Source: Smittium mucronatum
Taxonomy: Eukaryota > Kickxellomycota > Harpellomycetes > Harpellales > Legeriomycetaceae
Direction: 5' to 3'
Assembly: GCA_001953115.1 (NCBI GenBank)
Contig: LSSL01000595.1
Location: forward strand, 1-26,967
Length of the DNA: 26,967 nucleotides
Position 1 is the stretch's first letter. Each line of letters opens with the position of its first letter. The notes beneath the pieces were generated by a model. That model ran no database searches, was not told the origin of the DNA, and worked only from the letters and a program-made list of their open reading frames with translations. A program made the translations under genes and the position numbers. Positions 13,073 through 23,399 of the stretch are shown here, piece after piece.

Positions 13073-14300
13073 TTAATAAGAGATATCATTAGCGGTATAA
13101 ACTACGGTGGGATCAGAAAGGAATTTACGATTGGGAACAAGTGTAAGCTCAAAACTCTTAACCAATTTGGAGGTCATTTGTGATTGATCAAGACCAGGGG
13201 GAGCAGGAATTCCGGAAAGACGCTGGTGTTCCATGGTAGCGTGGATGATATGGAACTGAGAAGCCAAAGAAACTTCACAGATACGTTTCAATGAGCCAAA
13301 TGGGAGTACAGGACCTTCGCTAGACTCATTGGAATTGGCAATGTTAGACAAAACAAGGGCACATAACAGATCACCAGCACCAGTATAATAGCCTGGCAGC
13401 ATGGGGAAAGTGATGCTGAAGATAGAATGTTTCTTGGAAGTAGCATCGAATTGGGAGCCGATAAGATGCAGCTGGGTTTCGTCGCCATCGAGCACAGTCG
13501 AAGTAATGATTACATTTGGAGTTCCTAGATCGTGGAAGGAGAGACAGGCGTTCTTGGCATCCTCAAGAGTTTTTATGGGCTTTCCAGACACAAGCTCAGC
13601 TTCGAACTGGTTTGGGGTTACTAAATTAGCGAGTGGAATAAGTTGTTTTCGGTACAAATCAATAAGGGATTCATCAACGTAAAGCTTTCCATAGTCGCCG
13701 AGAACGGGATCAAGAAGGAAAAAGAATCTATCGTTTTTGGCGGCTAATTTCTTTGCAATTTCGCGGACGGCTTCGATGTTTTTGGCATTTCCCATGTACC
13801 CACTAAGCAAGAAATCGTAAGAATCCAAACCATTCAATTCAAGACCTTCGTACAATTCCAGAATGTGATCTGCATCAAAAACTTTCCCTTTTATTTTCTC
13901 ATAGCCTGTAACGTTGAAAACGTAACATAAAAAAATAAATTAAAAGATAAAAGAACAAATGAAAGGTTGATAAAATAAAAATGAAGGTGCGCGCTCCTAC
14001 CTGTGTGGTTTGAAAGTTGAACGGTGTTTATAACATCGACATCAAGACCCAAATACTGCATTGGGAAGGTAGCGGCACGGTTTCCTGATTATATATTTTT
14101 GGTTAAAGAATGATAAAAGGTTATTTGTTAAAAATGGAACAATTGAAAGAATCTGAGGGTTCAGGAATTGGGTGTTTTTGGTAGATTTAAATTCTATAGA
14201 TTTAGTACCAATCGTTCAAAAATCAAGTTAATAGAGGCTGAAAAGGCTTACCGACATATCCAGAAACAACGTGAGATTGAATAGATAGTACTCGAGTCAT
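13073..14300 (-). CDS. Pyridoxal kinase, 3 exons, complete
   Basis: Phosphorylates pyridoxal, pyridoxine and pyridoxamine with ATP in the B6 salvage pathway (ribokinase-like fold, cytosolic dimer). Exons on the minus strand are 14300-14252, 14084-14001 and 13905-13073. Introns are 167 and 95 bp, GT-AG, both phase 1. The joined CDS is 966 nt, 321 residues, close to human PDXK (312). Exon 1 gives the N-terminal [11 protein letters not shown], whose last glycine codon is split by intron 1. Exon 2 carries GNRAATFP and the substrate-site segment [10 protein letters not shown]. Exon 3 carries DPVLGD (110-115), TPNQFEAEL (141-149), VIITS and YTGAGDL, with catalytic D223. The DPVLGD loop lacks the several-residue insertion seen in the human enzyme. 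The start is fixed by [10 protein letters not shown], the canonical beginning. Fungal orthologues are Bud16/Bud17. The codon pattern is less A+T-biased than the flanks, and nothing is broken. Confidence 0.95.
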
Positions 14301-15044
14301 GGTATATCAAGATTATGATGTCTTAGTTTTGATAATAAGAAAGCAGGGAGAAGGTCTAAGTTTAAATAACTTTAAAAAAGGTTTAAAGTATGGAAGCATA
14401 CAAAATTCAGAGAAATGAATGTTTAGGATTTGGTATCATGACCCGAGATTTTGTGATTATTGTGTTATTAAATATGTTATTATTTATCATAAAATCAAAA
14501 GCTTTCTAAATGTCAGCAATCGATAAATGGATTTGTTGTTGATAGGTTGCTTATTTCATGCTTCTAGGGGATAAAAATACGATGGGTATGCGTCTAAATC
14601 AGTAACCATTTATATTTGTCGTATTCAAAGCAGGAATAGCATAAATTAAAGGCTAAATGACTTTTTAGGTCGACTCTGCTTTATTTCACAAGATTCTATT
14701 GGCAGATACATCGTTAGTGTCCCAAACACAAAAAAATCGTAATGGCTAAAATCACAGATTTAAACGAAAATTAAAAAATCACAAAAAGCTATGGCATAGA
14801 TTCTAATGCTGGTGTTATACACTTCATTCGCTAGACAAAACATTTTGATTCAAAAAGTAAAAAAGGGCGCTTTGATACGAATTAAGTGTTAATACCGTTC
14901 GGGGTCCAGGTCTCTTTCTCTTATTTGCGTAAGTTCTTAATTAATATGTTTAATCCACAACTATTAGCCAATTGGTGCTACTTAAAAGCTTGAAGCATAG
15001 GAAATTAAAAATGGAAGCTTACAAATTTCCAACTGAAAGGGACG

Positions 15045-15212
15045 CTATTGTTTGAATTCTAAGTCATAGGTTAGTGGGTTTATTTTGGAAAGAATTACGG
15101 CACAGTAATAAACGGTAGTTACTTTACTAAATTGGCAGGCTCTGTTTTTGTCCAGGTTGTCCGGCAATTCTATTTCTTTAAACCGTCTAAATTTGCCATA
15201 ATGTTCTTTCAA
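15045..15212 (-). other. Unassigned 55-codon open patch, possible gene relic
   Basis: On the minus strand this reads 55 codons without a stop and has a balanced residue composition (for example FKEIELPDNLDKNRACQF). The same frame continues upstream across one TGA into TKGIVYE. It has no ATG start and I recognise no family. It could be a remnant of a transposon or of a gene whose remainder lies near the gap. Low confidence. Confidence 0.2.
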
Positions 15213-15439
15213 TCACTCATACACAATCCCTTTCGTTAGAAATTGGTATTTTAATAATCATAAAACAAGGCCGCCCACACTAAAATGCGAAAAGAATTTT
15301 CACTCAATTTCCCTAAAACTCAAATATTTTCAAGGGTAGCGGTGAGCAAAAAAAAAAATCACATTCCACCAGATTATTTATTTGTGGTGGGAATTTATAT
15401 TACCGTGATTTTTTCTCTTTGAATTAGAGTCATATTCAG

Positions 15440-15495
15440 CTGTTATCCTACACTTTTTTTTTTAGTTTTTAATCAGAATTTCTGTTATCCTACAC
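15440..15495. repeat. 14-bp direct repeat, 42 bp apart
   Basis: CTGTTATCCTACAC occurs at 15440-15453 and again at 15482-15495, separated by T/A-rich sequence. It could be a remnant of a local duplication or a pair of protein-binding sites; nothing else supports either reading. Confidence 0.45.
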
Positions 15496-16238
15496 ATTAT
15501 AAATTAAGCCGAATAAGCCCACAACCGGGATCATATTTAAAAAGTTTAATATTTAAGGAATATATGTAAAATTTAATCTTAAACTTACCTAATAAAGAAA
15601 GAAACATCTAATAGATAAATCGATAGATTCCCGATAGAGGTCATTTAAACGTGTATGCACTATATACCTTGCAAATGTTACAAAAAAATATGAATATATG
15701 AATTCGTGAAGATACTAGATATATTTAGAGCGGAAAAATCCAATTTATGTCTGCTTGCAATGTCTATTTTTGTTTTAGAATCATATTCATCATAAATACC
15801 CAATGAATTGTATATTAGGTCCGATTAGTATCGATATTTCATCACTTTATAGGGTTAATTGTTGAAATTTTGCCATTTGGATGCAACGTCTTCAAATCCT
15901 TTTAAAATGAAAATACAAAACATAACCATTTAATTACCCCAACCTCTTTCGACTGTAAACCCAGTTAGCCCCTTTATTGCAAAAAGCGTTGAGGGTAGAG
16001 GTCTAACCTGATACAGGAACTGTTTCAATTGTTATTTTTAAGTTTGAGATAGCCGGTTTGTTTTTTTTTAAAAAATAATAATAATTAATATAAGCAAGTA
16101 TATAAGCATAAATACTAATTGTGTTTTTTTTAGTGCGAAGATAATCTATTTGTTAAAAATGAGAGAAAAAAGAAAGCTATTAATCCTTATTTAATTAAAA
16201 CTAGCCTGCTCTTAGAGCGATATCAGTATATATTACTA

Positions 16239-16913
16239 NNNNNNNNNNNNNNNNNNNNNNNNNNNNNNNNNNNNNNNNNNNNNNNNNNNNNNNNNNNNNN
16301 NNNNNNNNNNNNNNNNNNNNNNNNNNNNNNNNNNNNNNNNNNNNNNNNNNNNNNNNNNNNNNNNNNNNNNNNNNNNNNNNNNNNNNNNNNNNNNNNNNNN
16401 NNNNNNNNNNNNNNNNNNNNNNNNNNNNNNNNNNNNNNNNNNNNNNNNNNNNNNNNNNNNNNNNNNNNNNNNNNNNNNNNNNNNNNNNNNNNNNNNNNNN
16501 NNNNNNNNNNNNNNNNNNNNNNNNNNNNNNNNNNNNNNNNNNNNNNNNNNNNNNNNNNNNNNNNNNNNNNNNNNNNNNNNNNNNNNNNNNNNNNNNNNNN
16601 NNNNNNNNNNNNNNNNNNNNNNNNNNNNNNNNNNNNNNNNNNNNNNNNNNNNNNNNNNNNNNNNNNNNNNNNNNNNNNNNNNNNNNNNNNNNNNNNNNNN
16701 NNNNNNNNNNNNNNNNNNNNNNNNNNNNNNNNNNNNNNNNNNNNNNNNNNNNNNNNNNNNNNNNNNNNNNNNNNNNNNNNNNNNNNNNNNNNNNNNNNNN
16801 NNNNNNNNNNNNNNNNNNNNNNNNNNNNNNNNNNNNNNNNNNNNNNNNNNNNNNNNNNNNNNNNNNNNNNNNNNNNNNNNNNNNNNNNNNNNNNNNNNNN
16901 NNNNNNNNNNNNN
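16239..16913. other. Assembly gap (675 Ns)
   Basis: A run of 675 unknown bases. The non-round length suggests a size estimated from linked reads. Any reading frame across it is meaningless. A gene or repeat copy could be hidden here. Confidence 0.98.
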
Positions 16914-17403
16914 CACATATCTATTTAAGTATAAACTGGTATTGATAAGCATGAGCATGGTTTATTAGTTAAATTCCAAATATAATTGTTTCTAGAGATA
17001 CATTAGATTGCTTAAATAAAACTAGAACAATATAAAAAATATCATCGATAAAGATATCAATTGTTTGAAGTTTTGTATATTTTCATTAAGATCCACAACG
17101 CATTGATGATTCGATTTTTGTTTTTTGTTTTTAATTCTTATATTCAAATATGGTATAATTTTTTCCTTAGTGCAAGCAACATTAATGAAATATTCATATC
17201 GTAGACATAATTTCTTTGAGAATGAACAGATTTAACTACAACAGCAACTAAGTAGCTTTAATTTATATCCTTACACAGCAAAATACTTTTGCGAAAAACT
17301 GTATAAAATAGTCGTCTAAATAATGGGTTATTAAAAGTACCACTCTTTACAAATTGTTTTAATAAAAAGTTATTAATTTTACTTTGAAATAAAATACTCT
17401 AAT
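16914..17403. other. Upstream region of the kinesin gene
   Basis: A+T-rich sequence between the gap and the kinesin start. It should contain that gene's promoter and 5' UTR. No additional kinesin exon with a usable splice donor was recognised, and no other feature is visible. Confidence 0.5.
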
Positions 17404-19143
17404 ATGATAAGAAAGCTAACAAATTACTCTGATTACCAAGATTTAAAAACTGTATCTGCAAAAAATGAGGAAAACATGGTTTTTGAAAACAAATACAGCT
17501 CTTTATTGGCTTACCACGCTTATGGAAAAGATAAAAACAGTATTTTCCAAAGGAAAAAGCCCTCGATTGAGTGCGTAGTTAGAATTAGGCCTACCATAGG
17601 CAGCTTTAACACGGGAGGGAAAGCTGCACAGACAACTGATTCGCTTATTTCTGGAGATAACAACACCATACAGGTCATTAATGAGAAGTCACTTATATTT
17701 GACCCATTTGACAAATGCATCCCTGAGTTCAGTGATTTTGCTGATAACAAATTCAATACTTTTAATTCGGCCGGAGCTATCCAGTCCAAAAAAAGATGTA
17801 ATACGCCACCCCCGTGTAGCAACGATTTGGTCCATAAATCAGTCCAATATAATTTCGAAAAAATATTTAAGGAAGATTCTACCCAATTGGAGGTATTTAA
17901 TACTACTATCAGATCTTCAATTGGAAAAATGACTAGCGGTCATTCTCCTTCTCTTATTACTTATGGTTCGACTGGATGCGGAAAAATATATACTGCCATT
18001 GGAACAAAGCAGAATCCTGGCTTGGTCTTCCTCTCAATGAAAGAGATTTTTTCCATTATCCAATCAATCAAAAGTGATTATCACATTGGGCTTTCTGTTT
18101 CATATTACGAAGTTTATATGGGAAAAATAGTTGATCTATTCGCACCAATAGGTTCAACTCAAAAGCCTCGAGCATTGGCGAATAAAAAGAATGAGTGTCA
18201 AATAACAGACCTCACTCGTCATACACCAAACAATATGAATGATTTGATTTCCAAATTAGATGAAGCCAATAGGAAAAGAAAAACCGAATGCACGAGTGCA
18301 AATGGGAATTCATCTCGCAGTCACGCTGTCCTTAGTTTGGAATTATTATTGGCATCCATATCTAATTCCAAAGTTGAGCCAATAATTTCATCAGGACTTA
18401 ACATCATTGACCTAGCCGGAAGTGAGAGGGCCTGGAAGGGGTCTAATATTGGCAAAAGAATGGCTGAAGAGGCACAAATAAATTTGACTTATCTTGCATT
18501 GGCCAAATGTATCAATTCTCTCAATGACGAAAACCCTAATAAGCATATTCCATACCGCGAATCAATACTAACCAGGGTCATACAGGCCGCACTTGGAAAC
18601 AGCTCAAAATTTGTTATGATAGCATGTGTATCACCATTGGCTAAAAAATATTTTGATACCCACTCAACACTCGAATATGCCAATAAATTTAGGGATGTTA
18701 ATAAATTTAACGCTACAGAAAGCCAATGCAAAAAAAAGAGGCCTCTTTGTCAAGACTCACCAGATATAACCAATAATATTTCTGATGTAAATTTTAAACG
18801 AATAAAGATTTATAAAAGAAAGTCAATGGCATTTAGTAAACCTAGTGGCTCAACGGTCTCAAGAGTGTTTACAACCAACCACAGATCAAAGAAACAGAGG
18901 GTTTATAGCCCCTTAGAAAAAACAAGCATAGGAACTGGAGTAGATAGAAACTTTAGCCTGATTGGGGATCAAGGTATACCTAGCCAAAACTCATATAGAC
19001 CACCAATTAGTAGAAATGAGATTAGATCTACTAAAATAGAAAAAAACTATGAATTCCAACTGAAACACCCATCAGGTGGAAAAGCATTAAGCAAATTGAA
19101 AGGGACGGAATGGGATGAATTTTACCAGGGATTGGAGTTTTAA
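17404..19143 (+). CDS. Kinesin-8-like (Kip3-type) motor protein with altered ATP-site and microtubule-site residues
   Basis: A single exon of 579 residues. The motor domain (about 53-436) starts at ECVVRIRP. Switch I (NSSRSH, 302-307) and switch II (DLAGSE, 336-341) are intact. Kinesin-8 assignment rests on the long loop 2 (about 98-148) after LIFDP, the segment GLVFLSMKEIF, which resembles Kip3's 'GIIFLAMEELF', and the SERA...GKR...INL...LAL.KCINSL pattern. Kinesin-8s walk to plus ends and depolymerise microtubules. Two anomalies: the P-loop reads GSTGCGKIYT, so the Mg2+-ligand Thr is I195, and YRDSKLTR reads YRESILTR, so a conserved microtubule-contact Lys (K281 of kinesin-1) is I388. Both codons are ATA. 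The tail (about 437-579) is short, basic (KKKRP, KRIKIYKRK) and without an evident coiled coil; yeast Kip3 is 805 residues. The start could instead be M25. It is intronless, unlike its neighbours. Subfamily is moderately sure; being a kinesin is certain. Confidence 0.9.
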   Translation: MIRKLTNYSDYQDLKTVSAKNEENMVFENKYSSLLAYHAYGKDKNSIFQRKKPSIECVVRIRPTIGSFNTGGKAAQTTDSLISGDNNTIQVINEKSLIFDPFDKCIPEFSDFADNKFNTFNSAGAIQSKKRCNTPPPCSNDLVHKSVQYNFEKIFKEDSTQLEVFNTTIRSSIGKMTSGHSPSLITYGSTGCGKIYTAIGTKQNPGLVFLSMKEIFSIIQSIKSDYHIGLSVSYYEVYMGKIVDLFAPIGSTQKPRALANKKNECQITDLTRHTPNNMNDLISKLDEANRKRKTECTSANGNSSRSHAVLSLELLLASISNSKVEPIISSGLNIIDLAGSERAWKGSNIGKRMAEEAQINLTYLALAKCINSLNDENPNKHIPYRESILTRVIQAALGNSSKFVMIACVSPLAKKYFDTHSTLEYANKFRDVNKFNATESQCKKKRPLCQDSPDITNNISDVNFKRIKIYKRKSMAFSKPSGSTVSRVFTTNHRSKKQRVYSPLEKTSIGTGVDRNFSLIGDQGIPSQNSYRPPISRNEIRSTKIEKNYEFQLKHPSGGKALSKLKGTEWDEFYQGLEF

Positions 19144-20176
19144 GGAAATTGTTTATTTCTTAACTAGCAGGACTCATATACTAAAAAAGATTTGTGATTC
19201 CCTTTTAATTATAAATTTTCACTCTTAATTCAGCATTCAGCATTCGTCATTTAAATTTATATTTTTTTATGGATATGAATTATATATTAAACCCATTAAG
19301 ACAGTTGACACTTAAACCGGGGGTTTATTATACTACCAAGTAAGAGCGGCATCATAAAATCCTAGATCCAACTAAACTGCGAGAATAATGTCGAGTCTAG
19401 GGCATTCAAATACACAGAAGGTGTTGATTTTTAAAATCTTCAAAAATAAGTTTCACCTATTCCATATAGAAATGGAACCCCCCTACTCTCTGATTCTTGT
19501 TAGCTAGTTATTCTTAATTCTGTATACTGATATGGTTTTAAACTCAAAGGAAATGAAGTAAATATCCCATAAATTTATATTTGCTATGGTGAATAACTTC
19601 AGATGGAAAGCCCAAATTTCTTAAGGTAGAATAACTTCACTACGCTATTAAATTTTATGTATTGAAAGTGTAAAGCACCATTATGCATGACTAACTGGTA
19701 AATTTCGATGTGTATGTCTTTATGTATTGATTTTTTCGACTTTTACTAATAAGAAACCTTTTCTATTAAGCAAGATTCAACTCTGATTTCGTTTTAATAT
19801 TTAAGTCTACCTTATTCAAGTAATTTTGATACTGATAGAGGTATTTGAGTGGTTATAAAACTGGTATTGGATCCCACTACCCCCAATTCAATCTTTCAAT
19901 GCCGAGGCAAATAACTTGTTTTTCTTTGATATTCCATAGAAAAACTATTATTATAATTTAATAACAAAGGAAATCACTTTAGATTTAAGTATACGAAAAA
20001 GCAAAGCCTATAGTTGAGAAAATTTATGGCGAAATAAATATTAAGCTTATATTGAAATTCCAATGATTTTATAAAATCTCTTGATCTTTAAACGAAATAT
20101 CGGATTTATTACTTTATTCACCTATGTAGCAATATCTTTGTCTAAACTTGAATGGTAATAGCTTTTTTTTTCACAA
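19144..20176. other. Intergenic region downstream of the kinesin gene
   Basis: Contains the 3' end of the kinesin transcript. No poly-A tract or flanking direct repeat marks a retrocopy insertion. No coding sequence, RNA gene or repeat was recognised in the rest. Confidence 0.5.
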
Positions 20177-20912
20177 TTAGATCTTTTTTATCTTTGGATT
20201 CATAAAACCAACATTTGGTTTTATTTTCGCGAAAGTGATGTAGTTCGGGGCTTTAGTTACCCAGTAAACTTAGTCTGCTACCGGATTTTTAAACGATATC
20301 ACAAGACTAAATATTTTAGACCATTTCGAAATTAATTTGTTTCATCATCTATGATCTTGCTTGCAGTTTCTGCTTGGATAAAAAATTACTGTGTGAGAAA
20401 ATGCTTGAGATTTTTTAGATACTCGAGCTAAAAAAAAAAAGCAAACATTCTTTTAGTGAGCTTAAACTTTGAATCCACATGTATATTTATAACAAAGGAA
20501 AGTTTAAAAATTATTTTTTTAGTTTATGCTATAAACTTTGCATTCCCAGTTTTCAGGGAGCAATTGTACACATATGCCTCATCAAGTCTTATTATCTGCC
20601 TATTTATATAATCACGATTTTTTATATTGTGTTGCCACATTACTTTTGTTTTTAAAATTTTTATTTTAGTTCTACAGGTTGAGTAATTTTTTCACATATA
20701 CAAATTTTATTTTGCATTAAAGTTCCGACTTTATCTGATTTGGAATGAGTACATCTTCGATAATACTATAGCTTTTTCTCAATCATTTTTTTCATGGAAA
20801 TGGGGCACTTCTTTAAGTGAGGTTTAGGGCTACATATTTATATTTTATCTTTATTTATACAGTAATTGCTAATTATCAAGTCCCCTCTAAGTCCAAAAAT
20901 GCTTTTTTTCAT
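20177..20912 (-). pseudogene. Decayed ISXO2/IS1595 (Merlin)-type DNA transposase
   Basis: Too broken to appear as a long ORF, but the minus strand shows family motifs in the right order across about 245 codons. From the N-terminal side there is a zinc-ribbon-like part (LKKCPISMKK, then YRRCTHSKSDKVGTL at about 20720-20760). Next is a segment resembling the first catalytic motif 'VEIDE...RKYNRGR', read as IIRLDEAYVYNCSLKTGN around 20537-20590. Last is a segment resembling 'TVNHS..F.....TGAHT..IE', read as KAPNYITFAKIKPNVGF at about 20195-20245. Several stops and at least one frame change interrupt it, and the spacing between zinc ribbon and first Asp is about 40 residues short. In the family this is a DDE transposase that moves small TIR transposons. 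I did not find the terminal inverted repeats. The assignment rests on motif order and spacing by eye. Confidence 0.45.
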
Positions 20913-22093
20913 GCATTAATAAACATATACTTTTTACTCTAAAGTTTTGAGCTTATATTCATGCTCCACATTCTTTTATCTGTCTTTGATCGGGAACCCT
21001 TTTTTAAAAAACTTTCAAAAACTTTCATTTTTTTTTCAAAATAATGATTAAGAACATTTATTATTTATAATAAAAATTAGATAAAACAACCTCGAAAACA
21101 ACCGGAACTAATCATATTCCAGTCAGCCTCAATATTTTTTCCCTATGTCATCTAAACCCAAAAAAAGATGATTTTATTTCCAACGGTATGTTTTGCTTAG
21201 ATTAAATATTCTTTCTAATACAAAAAAGAAGCAATAAATGAACTATTATGGTTAATTGTATGAGAGATAAAAAAAAAATTGAATAAAACTAACGAATCCA
21301 ATGGGGGAAAATAGGTCAAGTAAGTTTTAGATTTTAATATAAATTTTTAGATTAGTATGCCGAGTGGCAAGGAGTATTGGAAATTTTAGAAGTCTGCCAG
21401 GTTATTATAAGTAATCAACGATTTTCCGTTTTTTTGAACAACCTAAATATTTAATTAACACAACCATAACTTGCTTATCTTTACATTTCATCAAATAATA
21501 ACTTTTTTATATTTTGATAAAAAATTAATAACGATGATAAACTTTTAGCTTATACTTTTAAAGTCGAATCTGAAGACAAAATCAATACTTTAGTATATTT
21601 TTTAAAAAACTCTACTTTGAAATATTCTTTCACAGAGTGATGTCGCTATATTTTAGCTTTATATTAATTAATTAAAAATATTAAGTTGTCATTTTATTCA
21701 AAATTTTATACATATGAATCACGTTTTTGAGTCTTGTTAAATGGGAATAGTCGTATAGAAACAAATTCCATTTATTTCATTCTCTAATCAACATCCATAA
21801 AAATTTATATAATATTTTTTTTTACAAATTTTTTGGCTAACTATGTTCCAAATTTATCCAAATTTTAGAATATAGATAATGCCCAAAACACAATTCCAGA
21901 TTTTCGACAATGGATAATATAGACTCTTTTTGAAATTAAAAATCTTAGTTTAAAAGTTTGTTTTTTCTTTTTTAATGTTGTTTTTAATAATTAATTGTAT
22001 AATATAAAATTATGTGCTAAAGTTTTTGGCTAGTTTTTAAAAATAATGCAGATTTATTACAAAATCAGCGAATTGGAGATATTATTAAAAATA

Positions 22094-22115
22094 CCCCCCT
22101 CCCCACCACCTCCCC
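22094..22115 (-). repeat. C-rich island (G-rich on minus strand)
   Basis: A 22-bp tract is almost purely C on the plus strand, inside sequence that is otherwise about four fifths A/T. On the minus strand its G runs are of 4, 2, 2, 4 and 6. That permits a two-tetrad G-quadruplex but not a canonical three-tetrad one. A similar, stronger tract lies about 170 bp further on. Confidence 0.5.
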
Positions 22116-22263
22116 AAAATTTTAAATATTTTTACTCTAAATCTAAGTCTTGAATTTTGTAATTTTTTATTATTAAGAAAGATAGAATGAATATTTTAAT
22201 ACCTATGATAGCTCTCTTGGCATTTTTAAAATGAGATAAACGAGTGTCTTATAAGGAATACAA

Positions 22264-22290
22264 CCCTACCCCCACCCCCGCCACAACCCC
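22264..22290 (-). repeat. Canonical G-quadruplex motif on the minus strand
   Basis: Read on the minus strand the tract has G runs of 4, 5, 5 and 3, separated by loops of 7, 1 and 2 nt. This meets the usual G3+N1-7 rule. It is isolated in very A+T-rich DNA with no nearby gene, so function is unknown. It could be a minisatellite remnant or a structured site. Confidence 0.6.
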
Positions 22291-23399
22291 TGAAGTTTAT
22301 AAGACCTTTATTGTGTATATTTAATTATTTTTTTTATCAATCTAAGGAGGTAATGTTAAATGGTATAGGTTTTGACATTGTTTAACAATTTTTCATAGTC
22401 CCATAAAATGAGGCAAAGGTTTGATAATTTTTTTTAGTTCTTTAGATTTCATAATAAAAGAAAATGATAATGATACAGTGCATCGAAGTGCAATTTTTAA
22501 TTCTCCAATTTCCGAATTAAGAACACCCTCTTTTTGATTTTATCTTGTTCAACTCTTTACATAATATATATACTGCCCATAAAAATTCATTGATAAAAAA
22601 AAAGCCATTATTTGCAAAAAAAAGATTTAAATATTAACATATAAAATTGGGATCTTTCGATTTAACCCAATTTTTTGAAAAAATCTTAATAAAGTAAATT
22701 TCTAAAAATTTATCTCGAAAGACCTATAAATTAAGAAGAAAAAATTAAGGGTTTTAGAGTTCTAATTAGTCATTTAAAATTTTCCAAAATTTTTTTTATA
22801 CATTTTTTTTTTATTCGATAAATTTATATTGACGTTTCTTTGAATGATTTTGTTGATTTTGAATTTTTTTTAAATTGATTTTTATAATGGGATTTGGGAA
22901 AGTATCAAATTTCCTGTTTGAAGTTGACTTTAAAAATTGCTTAACGTTAAAATGAAATAAAAATTTAGCCCAAATGGTTTAGTAAACTTTAGTTTATATT
23001 CCAAATATTTTAGGGAACTTAAATGTATTATTAATACTTGGAGGGTGTATAAGATGATTATAAGATTTAAAAAGCTCATTTCATTTTTTTATATATCGAT
23101 ATCTCAAATATTATTGATTTGACGAATAAACTGTTTCAAAACATTTTTTTAATACACTCTTCAATCTACTAAATTCCTTAATGGATAAACCAGCCCCACA
23201 TTTTTAAATAAGTTCCTGCAATATCTCAACCAAAATTGAATACCTTTATCTTAAGTGAAAGTTACTACACGTTGATATATCATGAAGCAAAAGTTTAAAC
23301 GGAAATGGATTCTTGGATTTTTAATCATGGGTAACTAAAAAATATATGATTTAGAGTTCTTCTGTATGTATAGTGCAGAGTGAATACTCATAAGTGCAG

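Larger units (their letters stand above)
14301..16238. other. Intergenic region upstream of pyridoxal kinase, up to the assembly gap
   Basis: No intact gene is visible. The first few hundred bases must hold the pyridoxal kinase promoter, but no distinctive element stands out. A 14-bp direct repeat occurs at 15440-15495, an imperfect hairpin at 15363-15395 (ATTCCACCA against TGGTGGGAAT), and an open patch on the minus strand at 15045-15212 looks like decayed coding sequence. The right edge is cut by the run of Ns. Confidence 0.5.
20913..23399. other. A+T-rich intergenic region with two C-rich islands
   Basis: Strongly A+T-rich, no coding region supportable. Contrasting C-rich islands lie at 22094-22115 and 22264-22290 (listed separately). 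The remaining sequence is homopolymer-rich and I see no other structured feature. It may contain ends of the transposon relic beside it. Confidence 0.55.

Noticed and set aside
13401..13682. A 93-codon plus-strand ORF and a 66-codon minus-strand ORF inside pyridoxal kinase
   Set aside because: Both overlap the conserved kinase exon in other frames, so they are shadows of real coding sequence.
16223..16958. Two long minus-strand ORFs of 231 and 240 codons
   Set aside because: They consist almost wholly of Ns from the assembly gap; the open frame is an artefact.
17520..18731. ORFs of 80-100 codons on either strand inside the kinesin gene
   Set aside because: They are frame shadows of the conserved motor domain with no independent support.
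22261..22290. Telomere-like CAACCCTACCCCC
   Set aside because: Only one CCCTA-like unit occurs with no tandem array; it is better described as a C-rich/G4 tract.
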